From assembly GCF_006385685.1 (NCBI RefSeq), contig NZ_VFRP01000003.1:186001-250000 (forward strand): 64,000 nucleotides of DNA, given 5' to 3'. A program made the translations under genes and the position numbers. Shown here in pieces: positions 54,842 through 63,554 of this stretch. This DNA comes from Amaricoccus solimangrovi (GTDB lineage: Bacteria > Pseudomonadota > Alphaproteobacteria > Rhodobacterales > Rhodobacteraceae). The notes under the pieces are model-generated. The model was given only the letters and a program-made list of their open reading frames with translations, did no database searches and had not been told where the DNA came from. How positions within the stretch are numbered: the first letter of the stretch is position 1; every line of letters starts with the position of its first letter.

Positions 54842-56658
54842 TGGAATGGACGGCGCTGACCGGGTTGGAGCGAAAGCCCATTTCTCCCTACGCGCATTTC
54901 GCGCGTTGCCTCGCGGAGCCGACCTCGGGCCCGCGGCATCTCTACCCGCTGCGAAAAAACCTGGGGACGGCGGCCTGGTCGGAGATGATCTCCATGAAGG
55001 AGTTCGCCGCGCTGTTCGGCGAATTCGATGACGAGATCATCGATCTGCTGCCGGAGAATACGATCAATCCCGCGAGGCTGCCCGGCAGGGACCGGCGCGG
55101 CCCGCCGCCGCCGGGAACGGTGTTCGTCGGCATCATCGACGACGGCTTCGCCTTCGCGCACGAACGCTTCCGGCTGGAACAGCCGGGAGAGGCGCCGCTC
55201 ACGCGCTTCGACGACCTCTGGCTCCAGGGCGTGCCATGCGATGGCCGGCGCGACGTTCCCCTCGGGCGGCGACTGACCGGGCCCGACATCGACGAACTGC
55301 TCGCGCGCTACCGGACCGGCGCCGGGATCGACGAGGACGCGCTTTACCGCGATCCCGCCGTCGGGATGATCGATTTCGGGCGGGGCGGGGTGGAGGACGA
55401 GGTCCAGATGCTCGCGCTGGCCCGAAGCCACGGAACCGCCGTGGCCGATGCCGCGGCCGGCTACCGGCCGGGGCGCCCGCGTGGCCGGCGTGTCCGGATC
55501 CTCGGCGTCGCGCTGCCTCCCCGGGTCACCTCCGATACGCTCGGCGTCTTCACCGAACCCGTCGTCTCGCTGGCGATCGAACACATCTACGCGCATGTCG
55601 AGGCCCGGCGCGCCGAGGCGATCGAAAGGTGGGGAGAGAAGGTCGATTACCCGCTCGTGATCAACATCAGCCTCGCCCTGACCGCCGGGGCGAAGGACGG
55701 CGGCTCGGTTCTCGACCGGCTGATCGACGAGATCACGAACAGGCGGCAAGGTCGCGCCCCGGTCCGTTTCGTGCTTCCGGCGGGGAACCATCGGCAATGG
55801 ATGACCCACGCGGTGCTCGACGCTCCAGGAAAGGTGACATGGCGGCTCCCGCCCGACGACCTGACCCCGAGCTTCGTCGAAATCTGGGGCTGCCGCGAGA
55901 AGCCGGAACGGCCCGGCTTCTCGGTCTCTCTCACTCCGCCGGGAGGTGGTGAGGGCGCGCCCATCCCGGCGACGCCCTTTGGCTGTGTCTACCTGCTCAC
56001 CGACGGGGGCGAGTCGCTGGCATGGGCCTACCGCGACTGGATCGGAAACCAGGCGTGCGGTCGGGAGCGCGTCGTGCTCGTGGTACCGCCGACCGCGGGC
56101 GAGGGACGCCGCGCGTTTCCAGGGGAGTGGTGCATCAGGGTGGATGCCGAGGCAGGAATCTTCGACGCGCCGGTCAATCTTTACGTACAGCGGGACGACA
56201 CGCTGCCGGGAGGCCGCCGCAGGGGACGGCAGTCCTATTTCGTGGATCCGGATTACGTCGACTACGATGACGAGGGTCGGGTCGTGCTGCGCGACGATCC
56301 CGGGAGACCGGGCGTGATCCGCCGCTCCGGCACGATGAACAGCCTGGCGACGTCGCGGGCCGCGATCGTCGTCGGCGGCAGGTTCCGCCAGTCGCGGACG
56401 GAAGTCGCCTACGGAGGCCTGGCGGAGGCGGACATCACATCCGACGCGCCGCGCTGGAAACGGGTGAGCCGCCTCGCCTCGAGCGAACGGAGCCCCTGGC
56501 TCGAAGGCGTGCTCGCCGCCGGATCGCGGAGCGGGGCGCGGCAGCCGATCGCCGGAACGAGCATCGCCTGCGCCCGGGTGACGCGCAAGCTCGCCAAGGA
56601 TCTGCTTTTCCGGTATCGCGCGGACTGGCGGCGTTGGGCGGATGGATCAGTGCCGTGA
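54838..56658 (+). CDS. S8 (subtilisin-like) serine peptidase without signal peptide
   Basis: The 606-residue protein has a complete, spread-out subtilisin triad: Asp101 in VGIIDDGFAF, His198 in RSHGTAVADA and Ser575 in AGTSIACARVTRKLA; the oxyanion Asn is Asn317 in VLPAGNHRQ. A roughly 250-residue insertion separates the oxyanion Asn from Ser and looks beta-rich (about 330-460). No signal peptide or propeptide is evident, so it is likely cytosolic and might act in regulated cleavage. It is translationally coupled to the PAP2-like gene. Target unknown; the family is clear but the architecture unfamiliar. Confidence 0.88.
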   Translation: MMEWTALTGLERKPISPYAHFARCLAEPTSGPRHLYPLRKNLGTAAWSEMISMKEFAALFGEFDDEIIDLLPENTINPARLPGRDRRGPPPPGTVFVGIIDDGFAFAHERFRLEQPGEAPLTRFDDLWLQGVPCDGRRDVPLGRRLTGPDIDELLARYRTGAGIDEDALYRDPAVGMIDFGRGGVEDEVQMLALARSHGTAVADAAAGYRPGRPRGRRVRILGVALPPRVTSDTLGVFTEPVVSLAIEHIYAHVEARRAEAIERWGEKVDYPLVINISLALTAGAKDGGSVLDRLIDEITNRRQGRAPVRFVLPAGNHRQWMTHAVLDAPGKVTWRLPPDDLTPSFVEIWGCREKPERPGFSVSLTPPGGGEGAPIPATPFGCVYLLTDGGESLAWAYRDWIGNQACGRERVVLVVPPTAGEGRRAFPGEWCIRVDAEAGIFDAPVNLYVQRDDTLPGGRRRGRQSYFVDPDYVDYDDEGRVVLRDDPGRPGVIRRSGTMNSLATSRAAIVVGGRFRQSRTEVAYGGLAEADITSDAPRWKRVSRLASSERSPWLEGVLAAGSRSGARQPIAGTSIACARVTRKLAKDLLFRYRADWRRWADGSVP

Positions 56659-56984
56659 AACAAGAAGTATGTGGACATGGAAATCAACTGTTCCATTTTT
56701 CACACCTCTAAAATTCTGAATCAACAGGTTCAGAACAATAAGATGGCTACGTTCTTCTTCTTTCAACAATTTAAAAAATCCCATTCAAGCTGGATGGCCA
56801 CCATAGATAGGTGAAAATGAGCACGCTGACCCCTGCAAAACAGCACTTCGCCACACCTTCGATTGTCATTCTATAGCTTACAGGCGCACCCGCCAAATAT
56901 AAGATTGCGATTGCTGCGCTGCTGCAGTCGCGGGTCATGTGAGAGGCAGCTTTGGGCCGATCCCGCTCCCTCGCGGCGGCGCAC
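56659..56984. other. AT-rich 326-base gap
   Basis: This region is markedly richer in A+T than the rest of the window, especially 56659-56830. It holds no convincing gene; one short hydrophobic minus-strand frame (56771-56938) is listed separately. The composition change fits a junction of acquired DNA. Confidence 0.7.
56771..56938 (-). CDS. Possible 55-residue hydrophobic protein
   Basis: An ATG-started frame encodes 55 residues with two hydrophobic stretches (AIAILYLAGAPVSY and FAGVSVLIFTYLWW). No ribosome site is evident and no family is recognised. It may be a small membrane protein, a remnant or chance. Confidence 0.2.
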   Translation of the reverse strand: MTRDCSSAAIAILYLAGAPVSYRMTIEGVAKCCFAGVSVLIFTYLWWPSSLNGIF

Positions 56985-59019
56985 CTATCGCCGCGAGGCA
57001 TGGCGCCGGGCGACCCAGGCGGGCAGCACCGCGCGCGGCGCGCCGCCGTCGGCACCCTTCGCGACCAGCGCGATGTCGCGCGGGACGCGCTTGTCATCGG
57101 CGTTGAGCGATTTCGCCGGCCAGCAGCGCCGGGTCACCGCGACGAGGGCGTCGAACCCCGCCGCCCAGTCCCGCAGCCCGTCCGCGTCGAGCGGCGCGAG
57201 CCAACGTGCCACAGTCTCGGGGTCGCCTGCCTCGTCCTCGACGCGGTCGGCGTTCAGCAGGACGAACTCCAGAACGCGGTCGAGCGCGCCGTCGCCCGGA
57301 AACTCGATCCCGCCGAGCAGGGGACCCAGCCAGGCTCCTGGCGAAGGCGCGAGCGGCGCGATCGCGAGCGCCGTGAGGCAGCCTTGGAGATGGGCCTCGC
57401 CGATCCCGGCCCGCGCCAGCAGCGGACCAATTGCCTCGCCCGCCTCGCGCGGCCGGGCGCCGCTGTCCCGGGCTTCGAATGCCTCCAGGCTCTGGTCCAC
57501 GATGCCGGCCATGATCGGGATCCGCCTGAGCGATCGGCCCATCGAGCAGGGCCTGGGCCACCGCCACGAAGGACAGCCAGGGCGCCGGCTCGGGCGCGGA
57601 TCTGAGCACCGCCGCCGAAACCGTGAAGTGTCGCGCCCACCAGTCGCGGCGGGTCTCGAGATGCGTCCAGACAGCGGTCTCGCGGCCCTTGTCGGTTCGC
57701 GCCCGCGCGATCGCGGCGCGGAGCGCGGCGGTGTCCTCGAACCAGCTGTCGGCGTGCCCGAAGCAATCCATCCAGTCGATGCTCTCCCTGACGAGAGCGG
57801 CGCGGCGGGCGGCGGGCAGCGCTTCCAGCGCGTCGCGCCCGCCGATCGCGGCGAGGATCGCCTCGGTATCGCCGGCGGCGGGGGCCAGTGCCTCCGGGCC
57901 CCAGATCTCGGCGAGGTCGACCAGCCCGGGCGCCGGGAGGAGACCGAGCGCCAGGCCCTCGCCGAGACCTCGCGCCAGCGCCTCGGCCAGCGCGGCGGGC
58001 GGCAGGTCGAAGGTCTCGATCTCGTCGAGCACGCGGGCCAGCATGCGCCTTTGTTCGCTGGCGCTGGCGCAGGGAATGACGAAGGCGTCCTTAACCGCCT
58101 GGCCCTGCTTCAGCATCGCCATCGCGACGCCGCGTCGGCCGCCGCGCTGGATCGCGGCGACCAGGCTTTGCGCGCCGGCGCCGTCGGCCAGGCTGGCGGC
58201 GGCGCGGTGGATGGTCACGGCCGGGATCTCCGCCGCGATCTCGGGCCTCGACCCGCCATCGCGCATCCGCCGCCGGATCGCCGCGTCCAGCGCGGCGCGG
58301 GCGGGGTCGTCGGGCAGCCATTTGCGGAGCGCCGGCAGGAGCGCGGCGAGGTCCGGGGCGAGCGTCCCGGCCTCGGCCCGGCTCAGCAGCGCGGTGGTGG
58401 CGGCGAGGCGGATCTCGGGACGCGGGTCGAGCAGCCAGTAGAGCCCGAGCCGCGGCTCGAGCGCGCCGGGTCGGGCGATCGTCATCGAAACCAGCATGGC
58501 GGCGAGTTCGGGCGGAATCCCGGCGAAGAGCTCGCCAAGCGCGGCATGGACCTGAAGCGGCGCGTCGCCGATCTCCTTCAGGATCGGCTCGAGCAGCGCG
58601 CCGAGATCGGGCATCTCCTGCGCCGCCTCGGTACTCGCCATGGTCTCCGGGGTCAGGACCGCGAAGGGCGGCGGTAGCAGGCCGGCGCGGGCGTAGACCT
58701 GGGCCAGGCGCAGGCGCGCGGCCGGCGCGAACGGCCGGGCCGCGTCCCGCGCGACCAGCACGTCGGCGACGGCGGTGATGAGCGCCCCGCCCTCGGGCGC
58801 GTCGTTCTCCATCGCCATGCGCGCCTCGTCGAGAGCATGGGACAGCAGCGCCATCGCCGCGCGCGTCGCCGCTTCGTCGTCGGGGCAAGCGGCGGCGCCG
58901 GCGACATCCGCGACGGAGGTCGGATCGGCGAGCAGCGCGAGGCCGCCATCCCTTACCAGGCGGGCTTATGCGCCCTCATCGGCGATGGCGGGGATCAGGG
59001 TGGAGAGCGCGTAGGTCAT
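56985..59019 (-). pseudogene. Disrupted gene for a long UPF0149 (YecA)-type protein
   Basis: Reading from ATG 59019, 17 codons are followed by an in-frame TAA (58966-58968), after which the same frame continues as coherent Ala-rich helical sequence to about 57540. There the frame shifts by one base at a GGG run (plus-strand CCC 57538-57540); removing one G restores LLDGRSLRRIPIMAGIVDQ and the following C-terminal part. That part has a UPF0149-like core (GCLTALAIAPLAPSPGAWLG, about 60 residues in). Two independent lesions in one gene argue for decay rather than sequencing error. The intact product would be about 675 residues. The short downstream frame may still be translated from 57542 or 57512. 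Confidence 0.7.
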
Positions 59020-59297
59020 GCCGGCAGGGTTACGGCACCTCGAGCGCGCTGCCAAGCCGCCCGACGAATAGCGCGGAATCCGGATCGCCGGCACTGCGAG
59101 ACCGGCCTGGGCGCTTCTGCCTTGCCTCGCAAAGTAATCGTCCTCGACTGGCCGGCGGCGGCCCCGGCGGCCCCGAGCCCCGTACACCATGTCGTCTTCT
59201 CTTGGCGCGCCTCGCTGGACTTCCGTGCCCGGAAGAGCGTCAGTGGTCGCGCGGAGGCCGCCTGCGCCGCCCGCCAGCCCGGGTCGCTCGACCGGGC

Positions 59298-59346
59298 CTT
59301 CGGGTCGTACCAGGCGGCCCACCCCGGGCCGCCTTCGAACCCGAAG
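59298..59346. repeat. Nested perfect inverted repeat upstream of DUF3489
   Basis: Outer arms CTTCGGGT (59298-59305) / ACCCGAAG (59339-59346) enclose inner arms AGGCGGCCC (59312-59320) / GGGCCGCCT (59326-59334), all perfect, ending 10 bases before the DUF3489 ATG. It could be an operator, a translational block or a recombination site. The remaining gap from 59020 shows no gene. Confidence 0.75.
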
Positions 59347-59356
59347 GGACCCGATC

Positions 59357-59956
59357 ATGCTCCGCCTTTCCGATACCCAGACGATGCTGCTCGCGACCGC
59401 CGCCAACCGCGAGGACGGCCGGCTCCTGCCGCCGCCGGCCTCGGTGAAGGCGCGCGGCGCCGCGCTCCAGCGCAGCCTCCGCGTCCTCCACCGCGAAGGG
59501 CTCGTCGCCGCGGTCGCCGCCGCCGGGGATCCGGCGGAGACCCCGGGCAACGCCACCCTGGGGGACGCGACGGCCCGCTTCGTCATCACCGCCGCCGGGC
59601 GCGCCGCGCTCGGCATCGCCCCGGTGGAGGCGTCGCCCGATGTCACCGTCAGTGAGATTGACCCGGATGTCGATCCCGCCGCGAAGCCCGAGGAGATAGC
59701 GTCCGGCGGGGCGGCCGAAGCGACCGACGCTGAGGGAGGCGGCGCCCCGATGGATCGGGTGGGTGGCAAGCTCGGTCAGCTGCTCGACGCGGTCGGCAGG
59801 CGGGAAGGCGCGTCGCTCGAGGAACTAAGCGCGCTGCTGGGCTGGCTGCCGCACACCACGCGGGCGGCGCTGTCGCGGCTCCGCGCCCGGGGCCATGCGG
59901 TGACGCTGCGGTCGACCGAGGGACGGAAGGCCTATCACCTCGACGCGGAGGCCTGA
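59357..59956 (+). CDS. DUF3489-domain protein
   Basis: The 199-residue protein has an N-terminal helical part (LSDTQTMLLATAANREDGRL, about 4-23, with LQRSLRVLHREGLVA) that looks like a winged helix, an acidic linker (about 95-135), and a C-terminal DUF3489-like HTH region (QLLDAVGRREGASLEELSALLGWLPHTTRAALSRL). DUF3489 proteins are small putative DNA-binding partners of DUF2924 and serine recombinases in alphaproteobacteria. It is four bases upstream of DUF2924. A transcriptional or recombination-accessory role is inferred. Confidence 0.85.
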   Translation: MLRLSDTQTMLLATAANREDGRLLPPPASVKARGAALQRSLRVLHREGLVAAVAAAGDPAETPGNATLGDATARFVITAAGRAALGIAPVEASPDVTVSEIDPDVDPAAKPEEIASGGAAEATDAEGGGAPMDRVGGKLGQLLDAVGRREGASLEELSALLGWLPHTTRAALSRLRARGHAVTLRSTEGRKAYHLDAEA

Positions 59957-59960
59957 ACCC

Positions 59961-60473
59961 ATGCGCGCCACCTCCGCGCGACGCGTCGCCGTGGCGCCCG
60001 ACACGCAGCCGTCGGCGATGGTCGCGGACCTCCGCCAGCGGATCGCGGCGCTCGAAACGCTGCCGACGCCGGAGCTTCGGACGGCCTGGCTCGCCGCCTG
60101 GGGCGTCGCGGCGCCGAAGGCCGCGCGCCGGCGGCTGCTGATGCTGGGCATCGCCTGGCGCTGGCAGGCCGAGGCGCTCGGAGGCTTTCGCCCGGAGACG
60201 GCGCGCCGGCTGGCGGCGCTCGAGAAGGCCGCGCGCCGCGACGCCGGCATCGCCGCCGGCGACATCGCGGCGGCGGCGCGGCCACGTCCCGGCGCGCGGC
60301 TGATCCGCGACTGGGGTGGCACCCGGCACGAGGTGCGTGCGACGCACGACGGCTATCTCTGGCGGGGCCGGAGCTTCGGCTCGCTCTCGGCGGTCGCGAA
60401 GGCCATCACCGGGAGCAACCGCAACGGCCCGGCCTTCTTCGGGTTGCGCGGCGTGAAGGGCGAGGAAGGCTGA
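59961..60473 (+). CDS. DUF2924-domain protein
   Basis: The 170-residue protein matches DUF2924: an N-terminal helical part (DLRQRIAALETLPTPELRTAW), then the conserved C-terminal stretch PGARLIRDWGGTRHEVRATHDGYLWRGRSFGSLSAVAKAITGSNRNGPAFFGL. The last part resembles DNA-binding or recombination-associated modules and is always met next to recombinases. Its stop shares one base with the recombinase ATG (TGATG), so the two are co-translated. The biochemical role is unknown. Confidence 0.88.
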   Translation: MRATSARRVAVAPDTQPSAMVADLRQRIAALETLPTPELRTAWLAAWGVAAPKAARRRLLMLGIAWRWQAEALGGFRPETARRLAALEKAARRDAGIAAGDIAAAARPRPGARLIRDWGGTRHEVRATHDGYLWRGRSFGSLSAVAKAITGSNRNGPAFFGLRGVKGEEG

Positions 60474-62158
60474 TGGCCGGCGCGGAAAAACCGCGCAGGC
60501 TGCGCTGCGCGATCTACACCCGGAAATCGACCGAGGAAGGGCTCGAGCAGGAGTTCAACTCGCTCGACGCGCAACGCGAAGCCTGCGCCGCCTATATCCG
60601 AAGCCAGAAGCACGAGGGCTGGAGCGCGCTCGCGGAACGCTACGACGACGGCGGCTTCTCCGGCGGCTCGATGGAGCGGCCGGCTCTGAAGGCGCTGCTC
60701 GCCGATGTCGCGGCGGGCCGGATCGACGTGGTCGTGGTCTACAAGGTGGACCGGCTCACGCGGGCGCTGGCCGACTTCGCCCGGATCGTCGCGATCTTCG
60801 ACGCGGGATCGGTCTCCTTCGTCTCGGTGACCCAGGCGTTCAACACCACGACCTCGATGGGGCGGCTGACGCTGAACGTGCTTTTGTCCTTCGCGCAGTT
60901 CGAGCGCGAGGTCACCGCCGAGCGCATCCGCGACAAGATCGCCGCCTCGAAGCGGAAGGGCATGTGGATGGGCGGCCAGGTACCGTTCGGCTACCGGGTC
61001 GAGGCCCGGAAGCTGGTGCCCCATCGTGAAGAGGCGGATCAGGTCCGCGCCATCTTCGAGCAGTATCTCGAACTCGGCACGGTGCCGAGGCTCCAGGTCG
61101 CGCTGGAGCGATCGGGGGAGCGGACACCGATCCGCGTGAGCGCCTCTGGCAAGCGCTCCGGGGGCGCGATCTTCTCGCGCGGCGCGCTCGACGCGCTGCT
61201 GACCAATCCGCTGCTGATCGGGCACATCCGCCATCGCGACGAGGTGCATCCCGGGCAGCATCCGGCGATTATCGGGCCTGATCTCTGGCATCAGGTGCAG
61301 GCGCGGCTGGCGGCGAACCGGGTGGAACGGCGCGAGACGCCGATCGGGCAAGCGCCCAGCGCGCTCGCGGGACGGCTGTTCGATCCGGACGGCCAGCCGA
61401 TGCGGCCAAGCCATGCTACTACCTGCAAGCGGCGCTACCGCTACTACGTCGGCCGCGCGCTGATCGAGACGGCGGTGGCAGCCGGGGCGAAGGGCTGGCG
61501 CATCCCGGCCGAGGAGGTCGAGGCAGCGGTCGCGCGGGCCATTGTCGCCAGGATCAGCGATCCGGAGTTCACCGGCGAGCTGCTCGCGACGAACTCCGAT
61601 GATCCCGCCGTGACCGCCCAGCGCCTCCTGGCCCTGGAAGAGACGCGGCGGCGGCTTGGGGCAACCGGCTCGCCGGAGGCCAGCGCGACGCTGCGCCGGA
61701 TCGTCCGCCGGGTCGATGTCGGCGCCGACCGGCTGCGCGCTTCGATCGAGCTTGGGGAAGCGGAGCAAGGCACCTCGCTCGCCGGTCTGGAGCCGATCAC
61801 CATCGAGCATCCGCTCAGGCTCATCCGGCGCGGCGGCGAACTGCGGCTGCTGCTGAGCGGGGCATCGGCCGGCGCCGCCCGGCCCGACGCGGCGCTGATC
61901 CGGATGCTGATCCGGTCGCGGCTCTGGCTGACCGAGTGGCGCGACGCCGAGCCACCGGTCGCGCTCGCGGCGATCGCCGCGCGCGAGGGCGTCGACGCGG
62001 GCGATGTCTCGCGGCTGACGCAACTGGCGTTTCTCGCCCCCGCCGCGGTCGAGCGCATCCTCGACGGATCGCAGCCGGTGGCTCTCACGGCGACCAGGCT
62101 AAAGCGGATCGGCGATCTGCCGCTGCTCTGGGACGAGCAGGTCGCCGCGCTGAACTGA
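60473..62158 (+). CDS. Large serine recombinase
   Basis: The 561-residue site-specific recombinase has a resolvase-type catalytic domain (about 10-165): RCAIYTRKSTEEG with the nucleophile Ser19, the active-site Arg in SGGSMERPALKALL, and VVVVYKVDRLTRALADFARI. A recombinase domain follows (about 180-300, VPFGYRVE and LLTNPLLIGHIRHRDEVHPGQHPAIIGP). The zinc ribbon is degenerate, with only one Cys in that region. It lies at the right end of the accessory tract and faces the tRNA-Lys genes. The attachment site is not identified. Confidence 0.93.
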   Translation: MAGAEKPRRLRCAIYTRKSTEEGLEQEFNSLDAQREACAAYIRSQKHEGWSALAERYDDGGFSGGSMERPALKALLADVAAGRIDVVVVYKVDRLTRALADFARIVAIFDAGSVSFVSVTQAFNTTTSMGRLTLNVLLSFAQFEREVTAERIRDKIAASKRKGMWMGGQVPFGYRVEARKLVPHREEADQVRAIFEQYLELGTVPRLQVALERSGERTPIRVSASGKRSGGAIFSRGALDALLTNPLLIGHIRHRDEVHPGQHPAIIGPDLWHQVQARLAANRVERRETPIGQAPSALAGRLFDPDGQPMRPSHATTCKRRYRYYVGRALIETAVAAGAKGWRIPAEEVEAAVARAIVARISDPEFTGELLATNSDDPAVTAQRLLALEETRRRLGATGSPEASATLRRIVRRVDVGADRLRASIELGEAEQGTSLAGLEPITIEHPLRLIRRGGELRLLLSGASAGAARPDAALIRMLIRSRLWLTEWRDAEPPVALAAIAAREGVDAGDVSRLTQLAFLAPAAVERILDGSQPVALTATRLKRIGDLPLLWDEQVAALN

Positions 62159-62423
62159 GCGTGACGCCGGATCCCTTCGATCTTCAGCCCATCCACAAAC
62201 CCGGGGTGAACGGATCAGCGACCGGAATTTCGACCATTTCTCGGCATCGGAATTTATCTTGGCTTTCGCCTAAGACGCCGCGCGGGGAAGGCGCGGAGCC
62301 CTCAGAAACGGGCTCGAATTCAGCCGCGGTGAGACGCGTCCCGGCTCGAGCTCGCGCTAAGTCTCGGGAATGTCGGCGCTATTCACCAGGCGCGAATTGG
62401 GCCGCGTTTCGCTGAAGGGGTGT

Positions 62424-62498
62424 TGGTGGGCTGGGAGAGATTCGAACTCTCGGCCAATTGATTAAGAGTCAACTGCTCTACCGCTGAGCTACCAGCCC
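62424..62498 (-). tRNA. tRNA-Lys (anticodon CTT)
   Basis: A 75-base cloverleaf: acceptor GGGCTGG/CCAGCCC, anticodon stem GTTGA/TCAAT with loop CTCTTAA (anticodon CTT, codon AAG), T-arm GAGAG-TTCGAAT-CTCTC, encoded CCA. The 3' end faces the recombinase; the 265 bases between them (62159-62423) show no gene. Confidence 0.96.
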
Positions 62499-62516
62499 GA
62501 CACCAACGAACCGCCG

Positions 62517-62592
62517 TGGTGAGCCCGGCGGGATTCGAACCCACGACCCACTGATTAAAAGTCAGTTGCTCTACCAACTGAGCTACGGGCCC
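62517..62592 (-). tRNA. tRNA-Lys (anticodon TTT)
   Basis: A 76-base cloverleaf: acceptor GGGCCCG/CGGGCTC (one G-T pair), anticodon stem ACTGA/TCAGT with loop CTTTTAA (anticodon TTT), T-arm GTGGG-TTCGAAT-CCCGC, encoded CCA. It lies 18 bases upstream of tRNA-Lys(CTT), probably on the same transcript. Confidence 0.96.
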
Positions 62593-62685
62593 CAAGGCTG
62601 CGGCGTCTTTAGGGGTCCCGGCGGCGATGGTCAAGCGGGAATTCGACGAATCTCGCGGGGAATCTGGCCGAGGCGCCGCGGCTCA

Positions 62686-62694
62686 CATATATAG
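62686..62694 (+). promoter_or_regulatory. TATATA -10-like element just before dapF
   Basis: CATATATAG (TATATA at 62688-62693) ends 7 bases before the dapF ATG at 62700 in a GC-rich surround. If used as a -10 box, transcription would begin at or next to the start codon. Confidence 0.35.
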
Positions 62695-62699
62695 CGCCC

Positions 62700-63554
62700 A
62701 TGGATGGTGATTCTTCCCGTTTGGCGGGGCCCGAGGGCCTGCGCTTCCTCAAGATGCACGGACTCGGCAACGATTTCGTCGTCGTCGACGCGCGCGGCCG
62801 GCCCGACCCCGTGACGCCCGCCCTCGCGCGCGCGCTCGGTGACCGGCATCGGGGCGTGGGATTCGATCAGCTCGCGGTGATCCGCGACGACGCCGGGACC
62901 GCGGCCGCCGTCGATTTCTGGAATTCCGACGGCAGCCGGGCCGCGGCCTGCGGCAATGCCACGCGCTGCGTCGGGCGGCTGCTCCTCGCCGAGAGCGGCG
63001 CCGCTGGGCTCGACGTGCGGACCGGACGCGGGATTCTTCGGGTGGAGGACGCGGGAAACGGGCTCATCCGCGTCAACATGGGACCGCCGGAGCTATCCTG
63101 GGACCGGGTGCCGCTCGCGCGCGAGATGGCGCTCGACCCGCTGCCGATCGCGGGCGGACCCGGCGCGGCCGGGATGGGCAACCCGCATTGCGTCTTCGTC
63201 GTACCGGACGTGAACGCGGTCGATATCTGTGTCCGGGGGGCCGCGGTAGAGCATGATCCGCTCTTTCCGGAGCGCACCAACGTCGAATTCGTCCAGGTGC
63301 TCGATCGCCGGACGATCCGGATGCGGGTCTGGGAGCGCGGCGGGATGGTCACCTTCGCCTGCGGCTCCGGCGCCTGCGCGGCCGCGGTGGTGACGGCGCG
63401 GCGCGGCCTGACGGAACGGAACGTGACCGTGAAGCTCGACGGCGGCGATCTCGGGATCGACTGGCGCGAGGACGGGGTCTGGATGACCGGGCCCGCGACG
63501 CTGGTCTTCGAGGGCCGGCTCGCGCCGGAGATCCTCGCGGGGGCGGGGGCGTGA
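62700..63554 (+). CDS. dapF: Diaminopimelate epimerase
   Basis: The 284-residue PLP-independent racemase interconverts LL- and meso-DAP for lysine and peptidoglycan synthesis. Both active-site thiols are present: Cys84 in ACGNATRC and Cys221 in FACGSGACAA; the N-terminal signature is KMHGLGNDFVVVDARG. The ATG at 62700 lacks a ribosome site and adds about 14 residues before the usual start; a TATATA element ends 7 bases upstream, so the message may be leaderless. It overlaps mtaB by four bases. Confidence 0.96.
   Translation: MDGDSSRLAGPEGLRFLKMHGLGNDFVVVDARGRPDPVTPALARALGDRHRGVGFDQLAVIRDDAGTAAAVDFWNSDGSRAAACGNATRCVGRLLLAESGAAGLDVRTGRGILRVEDAGNGLIRVNMGPPELSWDRVPLAREMALDPLPIAGGPGAAGMGNPHCVFVVPDVNAVDICVRGAAVEHDPLFPERTNVEFVQVLDRRTIRMRVWERGGMVTFACGSGACAAAVVTARRGLTERNVTVKLDGGDLGIDWREDGVWMTGPATLVFEGRLAPEILAGAGA

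Noticed and set aside
57094-57540. In-frame continuation of the UPF0149-like N-terminal part past 57540
   Set aside because: The sequence becomes Arg/Gly/Pro-rich as in wrong-frame reading, while the +1 frame gives the conserved C-terminus.
62159-62415. Open frame following the recombinase
   Set aside because: No ribosome site, no family resemblance, biased composition; treated as non-coding.
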